Below are positions 1 to 5,772 of a stretch of 9,372 nucleotides of DNA, piece by piece. A program made the position numbers and the translations under genes. Origin of the DNA: Archaeoglobi archaeon (GTDB lineage Archaea; Halobacteriota; Archaeoglobi; Archaeoglobales; Archaeoglobaceae); contig JAPDIT010000081.1 of assembly GCA_029259455.1 (NCBI GenBank), positions 1 to 9,372 of the forward strand. The letters run 5' to 3'. The notes under the pieces were generated by a model. It ran no database searches, was not told the DNA's origin, and saw only the letters and a list, made by a program, of their open reading frames with translations. The stretch's first letter is position 1; every line of letters begins with the position of its first letter.

Positions 1-23
1 AGTTTATCTGTTCCTGAAGGATT

Positions 24-404
24 TCATTTTTTGACGTAGTTCCATCTGAGCTTTGCTGAGTAAACTTTTTCGCTGAAACGCCTTAAGAACGTTGAGTCTA
101 TTATTCCCGTAAGACTGATTCTTCCGTTAATAATTCCGGGAAATAGCTCAAGCTGGTTGTAAAGCAAATTCTCGATTTCTGTTAATCTTTGGATACTTTT
201 GATTAATGTCGTTCTATCTTTCCCGACTATGTCTTCTGAAATGCTTTTAATCGTCTTGATTATAGTAAAAGTTCTTATCAGAGAATATGCAGTTAAATCC
301 TCCGCAATGCTGAATCCCAACTCGTTCATGGGTTCTGTCATAAGGTTGTGTAGTAAACCGAGTACAGGTATCTGACGTTCATCCAATTCTAATTTGCAGT
401 TCAT
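24..404 (-). CDS. Hypothetical 126-residue protein, probably cytoplasmic and helical
   Basis: I do not recognise this protein. It has no signal peptide and no convincing membrane segment. Residues 15-115 look mostly alpha-helical, with alternating Leu/Ile and charged residues, and the tail is basic, ending W-N-Y-V-K-K. There is one cysteine, at position 3. The ATG start is supported by a good archaeal promoter: on the minus strand a purine-rich BRE-like stretch (437-443) precedes an AT-rich TATA box (422-436) centred about 25 bases before the ATG. No GGTG ribosome site is present, so the transcript is probably leaderless. The gene stands alone: the next minus-strand gene upstream ends at 990. 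It could be an orphan or a member of a small lineage-specific family. That it is a gene is fairly likely; its function is unknown. Confidence 0.65.
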   Translation of the reverse strand: MNCKLELDERQIPVLGLLHNLMTEPMNELGFSIAEDLTAYSLIRTFTIIKTIKSISEDIVGKDRTTLIKSIQRLTEIENLLYNQLELFPGIINGRISLTGIIDSTFLRRFSEKVYSAKLRWNYVKK

Positions 405-421
405 AAGTATGTTTTGGTATG

Positions 422-443
422 ATTATATAATAAATGCTTTTCG
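422..443 (-). promoter_or_regulatory. Archaeal BRE/TATA promoter of the 126-residue gene
   Basis: Read on the minus strand, a CGAAAAG stretch (BRE-like) is followed directly by a TTTATTATATAAT-type TATA box. Its centre is about 25 bases before the ATG at 404, the spacing expected for a leaderless archaeal transcript. This is one of the clearest promoters in the window. Confidence 0.6.
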
Positions 444-536
444 TTCACATCATCAGTTTTAACATAATAGAGTCCGCGGAGAATTCTTGTCAGATATCAT
501 GAAGTTTATGGCTCTGCTCGTATCTCTTCGAGTCTC

Positions 537-677
537 TCACGTCTTTTTCCATTTTTCCCTTGTAATACTTTTCTCTTCAAATTCAGAGAGCATGTATTTC
601 GTGAATTTTGCAATCCCTCCCAACTTTAAAAATTTCTGCTGAGCCAATCTTAATAACGTACGTAGCGAAGATCCCAT
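537..677 (-). CDS. Possible small ORF of 46 residues, unknown
   Basis: A short minus-strand frame starts MGSSLRTLLRL and ends ITREKWKKT. It is basic and helix-forming, with an amphipathic Leu/Lys-rich first half and no membrane segment or signal peptide. The frame stays open about 19 codons further upstream, to a stop near 735, so the ATG may not be the true start. No GGTG ribosome site lies at a useful distance; a GAGG sits directly against the ATG. It may be a genuine small protein, the 3' remnant of a decayed gene, or chance. I list it only because its composition is protein-like in a region otherwise without genes. Confidence 0.2.
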   Translation of the reverse strand: MGSSLRTLLRLAQQKFLKLGGIAKFTKYMLSEFEEKSITREKWKKT

Positions 678-973
678 CCTCAAGCAGAAGGTCGCCGAAG
701 ATAACTCATCTGATAAGTAAGAATTCTTCTTTCAAGAAGCCAAAGTTCAATGAAGTCTGACCCCCTCGTTAAGGCGGTGGAGAAGGGTTGAGAGGGTTAT
801 TGCAGTACGGCAGTCTAACGTAAGTATCAGGCAAAAATAAAGTAAATAGCAAAAAACAGGAAAAAACGAGTAGCAGCCTAGTATCTCAAGAACTACACCG
901 AAAAAGGTACCAATGGTAAGGAACGAAGATATTCTCCGAATCTGGCATCAGAAAAGTCTTCAGTTTTTTACTA

Positions 974-989
974 TCTAAAAAATGAAAAA
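974..989 (-). terminator. Oligo-T terminator after the lipoprotein gene
   Basis: Directly after the TAA stop of the minus-strand lipoprotein gene, the coding strand reads two T runs separated by CA (TTTTTCATTTTTTAG). Archaeal RNA polymerase typically terminates at such oligo-T tracts without needing a hairpin. It would end the two-gene secreted-protein transcript. Confidence 0.45.
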
Positions 990-1214
990 TTAGCTCTCAA
1001 AGGTAATGTTTTCGAGCTCCTCAAGCTCCTTCAGCAACTGTTCGATTTCCTGCAAATCTTCAGAGATGTTTTCGAGCTCGCTGTAGACTTCTGGAGTTTC
1101 CGTAGGCGTTACGGCTGGCTGCGTTTCCTGCTCCCCTTCCGCTTGCTGCACCTGCGCGCACCCCATCACTACAGCAGAAACCAGCAGAGTGATTAGTGCG
1201 AGCCAAAGCTTCAT
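990..1214 (-). CDS. Small surface lipoprotein with a coiled-coil tail (74 residues)
   Basis: The first 19 residues form a lipoprotein signal: basic start MK, hydrophobic core, then lipobox V-M-G-C with the lipidated cysteine at 19. A Pro/Thr/Glu/Gln-rich spacer (about 22-43) follows, then a short acidic coiled coil (about 44-70) built on Leu/Ile heptads. Two near-identical segments, SELENIS and EELENIT, each carry an N-glycosylation sequon (N49, N69). The ATG overlaps the stop of the upstream 406-residue gene (ATGA), and a GGTGAT site within that gene's last codons (1218-1223) sits 3 bases before it, so translation is coupled. It is probably anchored on the outer face of the membrane, and its coiled coil could pair with that of its partner. 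No enzymatic function is apparent. Confidence 0.8.
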   Translation of the reverse strand: MKLWLALITLLVSAVVMGCAQVQQAEGEQETQPAVTPTETPEVYSELENISEDLQEIEQLLKELEELENITFES

Positions 1215-2431
1215 TCAATCACCCCGAACTGTACACTCTCGGTACCGCTGAGCTCCGTCTCGTTACCCATAGGCTCCTTCGGCGAGGGCTTGACCCTGTA
1301 GTATCCCTCACCGCTGAGGTCGAGTGTACCCTTGCCTATGGCGATGATCCTGAATTCCCCATCACCGCTCGCCGTAAGCTGTCCCCTCGCGACTATGTGC
1401 AGCTCCCCGTCCCTTTCGACCTTGGTGACGATGTTCTCTTCTGGCAGCGTGACGTTACCCTCTCCTTTTATGAGTACATGGCTGAAGTTTCCGCTCAGCA
1501 TGAAGCTACCCTTCACCTTCGCGTAGGCTATCCCGGACTCGTACCCGAGCACCTTGGCCCCGAGGATTCCCTCCCTCTCTCTGACGATTTCCTTCACTTT
1601 CTCAAACGCTTCGGCAAAGAGATCCCTAGCTTCCTTAATTTTGTCCTCGAATTCCAGAGTTCCTACAGCCTCTTCGAGATCCTCAATGGTATCATTTATG
1701 TCGCTCAACATCTCATCCAGCTCGCTTGTATCGACGCCTTGGGCTTCGAGCCTGTCTCTGACCTGCTCGAGTCTCTCGTACAAGTGCCTGAACTTCTCCA
1801 CCGCGTAGCTGTGCACGGAAGCCCTGAGCTCGTACCTGAGGTCTCTCCACACCTTTCTGATCTCGGCCACCACACCACTCAAATCCTCAGGGCTGTCACT
1901 CTCGTTTATCTTGCTCTTAAACTCTTCTAGCTTTTCAAAGGTCTCGGCAAGCCTTTCTGCAATTTTCTCTTTCACATCACTGGCGAGGCTCAGCCCGTTG
2001 ACCCCAGCTTGGAGCTTCTCGATCCACTTTTCGACCATCACTATCCAAGTCAGGTAGTACTGCTTCCTGATCTCGAAGGCTCTCTCTTTCATCTCTCCTG
2101 CCCTCTCCTTAGCCCACTCGCTCATGTTCTTGGAAACTTCGGAGTACTCTTCCCTTGCCTTCTCCCACTCCTCATTGGCTTCGCCCCTCTTTAGCTTCTG
2201 GAACTCCTTTACTCTCCCCTCGATATCTTTTCTTACATCTTTCAGGTCTCTTCTTACGTCCGTTGAGTTCTCTTTAAAGTTCTTGAATACCTCAGATGCA
2301 CACTCGTCAACCTTATCAGCTTCGCTGTCGGAGATCACGTTTTTCGCGTCATCTAGCCCTTCGCTCCATGGCTGCGCTGCACTGGCAGCGATGCACAGGA
2401 GTAGTAGGGGCACCAACCATACCACGCGCAT
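1211..2431 (-). CDS. Secreted coiled-coil protein with C-terminal beta-rich domain (406 residues)
   Basis: Residues 1-19 are a Sec signal peptide with a hydrophobic core rich in Leu and an A-S-A cleavage site. Residues 25-285 are very rich in Glu, Lys, Arg and Leu and predict long helices with coiled-coil character, including a Trp/Tyr-containing stretch at 124-136. Residues 288-382 change to alternating hydrophobic/Gly strands, with repeated units of the G-x-G-x-V/L type, suggesting a beta-solenoid or sandwich. Seven N-x-S/T sequons (N55, 102, 176, 246, 315, 326, 390) fit an extracellular glycoprotein. There is no C-terminal anchor, so retention may depend on the lipoprotein encoded next. 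The start is fixed by the signal peptide and tandem GGTGA sites. The family is not recognised; a structural or adhesin-like role is only a guess. Confidence 0.85.
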   Translation of the reverse strand: MRVVWLVPLLLLCIAASAAQPWSEGLDDAKNVISDSEADKVDECASEVFKNFKENSTDVRRDLKDVRKDIEGRVKEFQKLKRGEANEEWEKAREEYSEVSKNMSEWAKERAGEMKERAFEIRKQYYLTWIVMVEKWIEKLQAGVNGLSLASDVKEKIAERLAETFEKLEEFKSKINESDSPEDLSGVVAEIRKVWRDLRYELRASVHSYAVEKFRHLYERLEQVRDRLEAQGVDTSELDEMLSDINDTIEDLEEAVGTLEFEDKIKEARDLFAEAFEKVKEIVREREGILGAKVLGYESGIAYAKVKGSFMLSGNFSHVLIKGEGNVTLPEENIVTKVERDGELHIVARGQLTASGDGEFRIIAIGKGTLDLSGEGYYRVKPSPKEPMGNETELSGTESVQFGVIE

Positions 2432-2432
2432 G

Positions 2433-2444
2433 TCACCTCACCTC
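2433..2444 (-). promoter_or_regulatory. Tandem GGTGA ribosome-binding site of the 406-residue gene
   Basis: On the minus strand the start codon is preceded by GAGGTGAGGTGAC. The distal GGTGA (2438-2442) lies 6 bases before the ATG, a good distance for pairing with the archaeal 16S 3' end. The second copy lies almost against the start codon. This fixes the start. Confidence 0.7.
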
Positions 2445-2461
2445 ATTAACACTTTTTTTTT

Positions 2462-2475
2462 GGAAAAATATAATG
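2462..2475 (-). promoter_or_regulatory. TATA box for the secreted-protein operon
   Basis: The minus strand reads CATTATATTTTTCC here. Its centre is about 37 bases before the ATG at 2431, so transcription would start near 2440-2444 and leave a short leader holding the GGTGA sites. Confidence 0.5.
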
Positions 2476-2866
2476 ATGCTTTCGCCTACTGCTCACTCCA
2501 CGCAGAAAAGTTCAGCGCTGATACTTCATGAAGCTTTACGAGTCTTTAGAACGCTTTAAAATATATGCCTCCAATCGAAACACACGTTTTCGTACACATC
2601 CCGTGAACGCGGAGCTCTTGTAAAGGAGATCTGTTTTGAAGGTTGGTAAATTGGTGTTTAAGTCCTACTTCGACTGATTTAGGATTTTAGAAGTCGCTTT
2701 ATGCCACTGGTAAAAGCCATAAGATTTTTTGAAGACATTTGGCATCTCTGTTAACAAGCTCTCACCTCAAATTTATTTTATAGACTTTATATTTTCCACG
2801 AATCAACTACGAACCGGTCTTCCAATACAGCTGTGGTAAATGTTGGCCTGACTGCTCTACAGCTCA

Positions 2867-2882
2867 TCTAAATCCTTTTTAA
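2867..2882 (+). promoter_or_regulatory. Weak TATA-like element before the methylthiotransferase
   Basis: An AT-rich stretch (ATCTAAATCCTTTTTAA) lies about 25-40 bases before the ATG at 2908, and no GGTG site is present. This is compatible with a nearly leaderless transcript. The match to a TATA box is poor. Confidence 0.3.
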
Positions 2883-2907
2883 CTGCTCCTACTACAGTGC
2901 ATGCATA

Positions 2908-4173
2908 ATGACATTAAAAGTAGCGATAGAAACCTACGGATGCACTGCAAATCAGGCGGATTCGGACATAATGAGGGGTTTAATCTCAAGGCATTTTGAG
3001 CTATCATCTGTTGAAAACGCTGACGTCGTTGTGCTGAATTCATGCGGTGTTATCGATTTTACGGAGAGAAAGATCATCCGCAGAATGATCGAGTTGAAGA
3101 ATAAGGGGAAGAAGGTCGTTCTTGCAGGATGTTTAACGAGAATTAGCAAAGAAGCCTTAGGATTGGCCGATTCAGCCATCTCTCCTGACAATCTCGACAT
3201 GGTTGTTGATGCCATCCTTTCCGCCCTAAACGGCAGAAAGCTCTATACTGAGAGAAGGTTTATCGACAAAGCTGAACTCTCCTCCCTGAAATGCAGGTTG
3301 AGAAATAACGCAATCGCCATTGTTTCGATTTCCGAGGGATGTCTTGGCTCTTGCAGCTTCTGCGCAACCAAGCTTGCAAGAGGAGAGCTGAGAAGCTTCT
3401 CGATGGAGAAAATAGTCGAGGAGGTTGATTCGGCGGTTAAAAACGGCTTCAGAGAGATTCAGCTAACCTCTCAGGATACCGGAGCGTACGGCCTTGATAA
3501 AGGAAAAGCGATGCTTCCAGAACTTCTGAGGAAAATTTCGGAGATTGAAGGGGAGTTCAGGGTGAGAGTGGGAATGATGAATCCCCAGCATGCTGTCAGA
3601 ATCCTCGACGAGCTTATTGAGGCATATGGCAGCGAGAAGATTTACAAGTTCCTTCACATTCCCGTGCAGAGTGGAGATAACAGAGTTCTGGAGGACATGA
3701 AGCGCAACCATACTGTTGAGGATTACGTTGAGGTTGTAGAGGCGTTCAGAAAATCATTCGACGACGTCTTGATATCGACCGACATAATTGTCGGCTTTCC
3801 CACCGAGACAGAAGAGTCCTTCTGGAAGAGCTACGAGCTTATTAAGGAAACAAGGCCAGATATAGTAAACATCACACGCTTCTCACCGCGGAAAGGAACA
3901 CCAGCAGCGAAGCTGAAAGACGTGCCAGGGTGGGTTAAGAAGGAGAGGTCGAGGATACTGACAAACTTGATGAGAGAAATTGGGCTGGAGAACAACAGGC
4001 GGTTTATAGGGAAAGTGGCAAGGGTGCTGGTCACAAAAGAGGGCAAAAATGGAAAGAACTTGGCGAGGCTGGATTCCTACAGGGCTGTTGCAACGGAAGG
4101 AAAAGTTGGGGAGTTTATTGAAGTAAAAATAAAAGATTGCAGGTTCAACTACTTGGTTGGCTCCCCCTTATAA
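2908..4173 (+). CDS. Archaeal tRNA N6-threonylcarbamoyladenosine methylthiotransferase (MiaB/CDKAL1 type)
   Basis: This radical-SAM enzyme is predicted to add a methylthio group to t6A at position 37 of tRNAs that read ANN codons, giving ms2t6A. The order of domains is typical. The N-terminal methylthiotransferase domain has the three cluster-binding cysteines C12 (in YGC), C46 (in NSCG) and C75 (in AGC). The radical-SAM core has C145-x3-C149-x2-C152 binding the SAM cluster, followed by ATKLARG. The SQDTGAYG and HIPVQSGDNRVL motifs follow, and a TRAM RNA-binding domain covers about 360-421. SQDTGAYG and the T-K-x-A-R-G pattern favour the eukaryotic/archaeal e-MtaB (CDKAL1) group over bacterial MiaB or RimO. 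The length of 421 is normal and all key cysteines are present. The gene is monocistronic; its last 29 bases overlap a possible antisense small gene. Confidence 0.93.
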   Translation: MTLKVAIETYGCTANQADSDIMRGLISRHFELSSVENADVVVLNSCGVIDFTERKIIRRMIELKNKGKKVVLAGCLTRISKEALGLADSAISPDNLDMVVDAILSALNGRKLYTERRFIDKAELSSLKCRLRNNAIAIVSISEGCLGSCSFCATKLARGELRSFSMEKIVEEVDSAVKNGFREIQLTSQDTGAYGLDKGKAMLPELLRKISEIEGEFRVRVGMMNPQHAVRILDELIEAYGSEKIYKFLHIPVQSGDNRVLEDMKRNHTVEDYVEVVEAFRKSFDDVLISTDIIVGFPTETEESFWKSYELIKETRPDIVNITRFSPRKGTPAAKLKDVPGWVKKERSRILTNLMREIGLENNRRFIGKVARVLVTKEGKNGKNLARLDSYRAVATEGKVGEFIEVKIKDCRFNYLVGSPL

Positions 4174-4312
4174 TTGCAGCACTACAACGGTTAGAGGAGC
4201 TGCTGAGCTGAGCTGCGAGGAGTGAGAAAAACTCCTGATATACGAGGATGCTTAGGCTTGAGATGGCCACACCTAAGAAGGCTGATGCGAGGACAACTGA
4301 TGCGACCAGCAT
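4145..4312 (-). CDS. Possible small membrane protein (55 residues)
   Basis: The frame starts MLVASVVLASAFLGVAISSL and continues hydrophobic to about residue 37, enough for one or two membrane segments. It ends in a Ser-rich tail with one cysteine (about 38-55). The best evidence is a GGTGAT ribosome site (4320-4325 on the minus strand) exactly 7 bases before this ATG. The frame can be extended upstream to a TTG at 4327, but that would begin inside the ribosome site, so the internal ATG is preferred. Its last 29 bases run antisense to the end of the methylthiotransferase gene, and the C-terminal residues may be shaped by that overlap. No family is recognised. It may be a genuine small membrane peptide or a chance hydrophobic frame. 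Confidence 0.4.
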   Translation of the reverse strand: MLVASVVLASAFLGVAISSLSILVYQEFFSLLAAQLSSSSNRCSAAIIRGSQPSS

Positions 4313-4389
4313 TGATTTTATCACCAAAACGGAGATATCTCTGCGAGTCTTTTCTGAATTGGACTGAAATCCAACGCAGTATACCAGAG

Positions 4390-4540
4390 TTACAGTAACG
4401 AACCTCTCGGAGAACCTACCCTGCCAAACCTTCTCTTAACCCTCTCGTCAAATCTCTGCAGTGCATTCTCTATTTCCAGAACCTCTCCCAGAGCAGTGCC
4501 TGCAACCAAGTATCAGAACGTTTTTTGTCTCCAAAGTCAT
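4390..4540 (-). pseudogene. Short frameshifted reading frame, unknown family
   Basis: Two adjacent minus-strand frames look like one small protein split by a one-base shift. The first starts at an ATG (4540) and reads MTLETKNVL. The second is open from 4512 to the TAA at 4390 and reads about 40 residues with a strongly protein-like amphipathic helix (GEVLEIENALQRFDERVKRR). Removing one base near 4513 joins them into a 49-residue protein. A run of six A lies just upstream (about 4520-4525), a common place for slippage or sequencing error. An AT-rich element (4563-4574) lies about 29 bases before the ATG, so a leaderless transcript is possible. Alternatives are a decayed gene, a sequencing error, or a 39-residue protein starting at the TTG inside the second frame. 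Confidence 0.35.
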
Positions 4541-4623
4541 GTTAATTCCGATCAGCAGCACTCAAGATTAAGAACGTTCATTATCGATCTTTGGCCAGTT
4601 TCAGCTGGAGGCCAGTTCTCGGA

Positions 4624-4633
4624 CAGAAAAATA
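4624..4633 (-). terminator. T-rich end of the carboxyltransferase-PAC2 operon
   Basis: Just after the TAA at 4634 the minus strand reads TATTTTTCTG, a short oligo-T tract of the kind that can stop archaeal RNA polymerase. The tract is short, so this is tentative. Confidence 0.3.
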
Positions 4634-5023
4634 TTACCTTGCATCGAAGTACGGCATCTCGACCACATCGCCCTCGATAGTTTCAAGAAATGCTCCTCTC
4701 CTCACCTGAATCATTCTTCCGAAGCCTTTTGGTCTCAGCTTTAGCCTCACCACAGTAAGTTCACTCTCCTCCATGTAGTGGGGGGTTTGATAGAAGAGGC
4801 TCTGGCTCATTACCTCTTTCCCCGTAACTTCGGCAATAAGCCCGTTCACTCCTCTTCCGAGGTCGTTAATCCTTGCTGGAGTGAGGAAAACGCAGTCTCC
4901 GGGCTCGGCTTTCAAAGCTGTTGCAACATTGTGGGCGCTGCGCAGTTCGACAGTTCGAATGTTTCTCCTCATCAGCTCCTCAATAACGTTTCTCGATATG
5001 CCTGTCAGCACCAAACACTTCAT
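4634..5023 (-). CDS. Conserved archaeal protein of unknown function (DUF473-like)
   Basis: This 129-residue soluble protein starts MKCLVLTGISRNVIEELM and has a mixed alpha/beta pattern. A segment with G-D-C-V-F-L-T (about 42-48) is followed by D-L-G-R-G-V-N-G-L-I-A (about 54-64). From memory it resembles the small archaeal family called DUF473; this is not verified. It is the third gene of a minus-strand operon. Its ATG lies 4 bases after the stop of the PAC2 gene, and its GGTGAT ribosome site (5027-5032) overlaps that stop, so the two are translationally coupled. Coupling to a proteasome-chaperone homologue suggests a role in protein quality control, but that is inference. A T-rich stretch follows its stop. 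Confidence 0.8.
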   Translation of the reverse strand: MKCLVLTGISRNVIEELMRRNIRTVELRSAHNVATALKAEPGDCVFLTPARINDLGRGVNGLIAEVTGKEVMSQSLFYQTPHYMEESELTVVRLKLRPKGFGRMIQVRRGAFLETIEGDVVEMPYFDAR

Positions 5024-5027
5024 GCTA

Positions 5028-5747
5028 TCACCCGTACATGGGGAACTCCTCTCTCCTCTCCTCCTGCATCCTTGCCTGCTCGGCCAGCTTCTGCATCTGA
5101 GCCTCTATCATCTCCGCCTCCTTCAGCAGCTTTTCCACGCTAACATTCCAGTTCATTATTTTGTTAACAGCCTCGATAAGACTTGCAGCAGCTCTCGGGT
5201 CGGGATTAAAGCCGAGCGTCTCGCCAAGTAAAACTATTCCGGGCATTTTGGCAGCAACACACTCGTTCATTATGCTTCCCGCAATTCCGGAAATTGTTCC
5301 CGTTTTGAAGATCTCCGCATGCTCCTTTACCTCTTCAAGAAGCTCCTTTGTTGTGGCAGCAGCAAAAACCCTTTTTTTATCTTCAAATGTTGCAACACCG
5401 GCGAAAGAGTAAACCCTTCTCGCGTTTATTTCAGCAGCGAACTGAACTATCCTCTTGCTCATGTCTATGGCGGCCTGAGGTATTATGGGCACGTCAGAGT
5501 GGATGAGCACGAATCCCAGGTCAGTGCTCTGATAAACCCTTACTGGCGGCAGGATAACACCTTCAAAGAGAGATGCTACGGGGGGTAAAAGCTTTGAATC
5601 CACAATTCCGATAGATTCAAGATTTAGCTCCATAATGTAGTGTGCTGTAGCTATAGTCCCTACAAGCCCTATTCCTGGAAAGCTTGTAATCAAAATCGGA
5701 TTTTCAACGTCTACCTTATCGACAATAATTTCTGTCTCAAGTTCCAT
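5028..5747 (-). CDS. PAC2-family proteasome assembly chaperone / activator homologue (PbaA/PbaB-like)
   Basis: This 239-residue protein has the PAC2 fold signatures. The glycine loop F-P-G-I-G-L-V-G lies at 23-30, followed by LPPVASLFEG (54-63), an SFAGVAT strand (114-120) and the G-T-I-S-G-I-A-G loop (150-157). A basic/acidic helix (about 203-233) leads to the C-terminus. The last three residues are M-Y-G, matching hydrophobic-Tyr-any (HbYX), the tail used by proteasome activators to dock in pockets between 20S alpha subunits. Archaeal relatives PbaA and PbaB are known to interact with the 20S proteasome or assembly intermediates. The gene follows the carboxyltransferase gene by 25 bases and precedes the DUF473-like gene by 4. 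There is no ribosome site before its ATG, so translation may depend on the upstream gene. Whether it acts as chaperone or activator is not decided by sequence. Confidence 0.88.
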   Translation of the reverse strand: MELETEIIVDKVDVENPILITSFPGIGLVGTIATAHYIMELNLESIGIVDSKLLPPVASLFEGVILPPVRVYQSTDLGFVLIHSDVPIIPQAAIDMSKRIVQFAAEINARRVYSFAGVATFEDKKRVFAAATTKELLEEVKEHAEIFKTGTISGIAGSIMNECVAAKMPGIVLLGETLGFNPDPRAAASLIEAVNKIMNWNVSVEKLLKEAEMIEAQMQKLAEQARMQEERREEFPMYG

Positions 5748-5772
5748 GCAAAAAATTAGAAAAAGGTGTATA

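Larger units (their letters stand above)
405..989. other. 585-base stretch without a convincing gene; possible relic coding DNA
   Basis: Apart from the promoter at its left edge and a T-rich terminator candidate at its right edge, this stretch has no long reading frame, tRNA or repeat array. Several short frames look protein-like but are interrupted. On the minus strand 537-677 encodes 46 residues from an ATG. On the plus strand, the frame starting with Tyr-Leu-Lys near 880 reads about 35 Lys/Glu/Asn/Tyr-rich residues but has no start codon. Another plus-strand frame just upstream of it is closed by stops on both sides. This could be eroded coding sequence, such as an old gene or insertion element, or chance. 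A short perfect hairpin (CTTCTT, TC, AAGAAG) lies near 726-739. Confidence 0.35.
2432..2907. other. 476-base divergent intergenic region
   Basis: It separates the minus-strand secreted-protein operon from the plus-strand methylthiotransferase. Besides the operon promoter there is a second strong TATA-like element at 2555-2566 (CTTTAAAATATA on the plus strand), about 340 bases before the next plus-strand gene and not obviously used by it. AT-rich tracts lie at 2769-2795. Short open frames of fewer than 20 codons occur but none is convincing. No tRNA or repeat is visible. An untranslated RNA starting near 2585 is possible but unproven. Confidence 0.35.

Noticed and set aside
1196..1930. A 244-codon plus-strand open frame opposite the secreted coiled-coil gene
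   Set aside because: It mirrors the codon pattern of the minus-strand gene, which has a signal peptide, a ribosome site, a promoter and coherent domain structure. The plus-strand product has no recognisable motif and its start sits inside the lipoprotein signal peptide.
2471..2520. Possible C/D-box small RNA (ATGATGC ... CTGA)
   Set aside because: The C box deviates from the consensus, there are no clear internal C'/D' boxes or terminal stem, and the segment coincides with the TATA box of the secreted-protein operon.
2124..2559. Plus-strand frames of 87 and 135 codons near the start of the secreted-protein gene
   Set aside because: They are antisense shadows of the signal-peptide and coiled-coil region, Ser/Leu-rich as expected for the complement of Glu/Lys-rich codons, and lack a promoter or ribosome site.
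2634..2681. Short plus-strand frame starting TTG after AGGAG (13 codons)
   Set aside because: It is too short and has no recognisable product; a chance ribosome-site-like match in an AT-rich gap.
4496..5231. Plus-strand frames of 82-121 codons opposite the DUF473-like and PAC2 genes
   Set aside because: They lie entirely antisense to two well-supported coupled genes and show low-complexity Ser/Pro/Leu composition.
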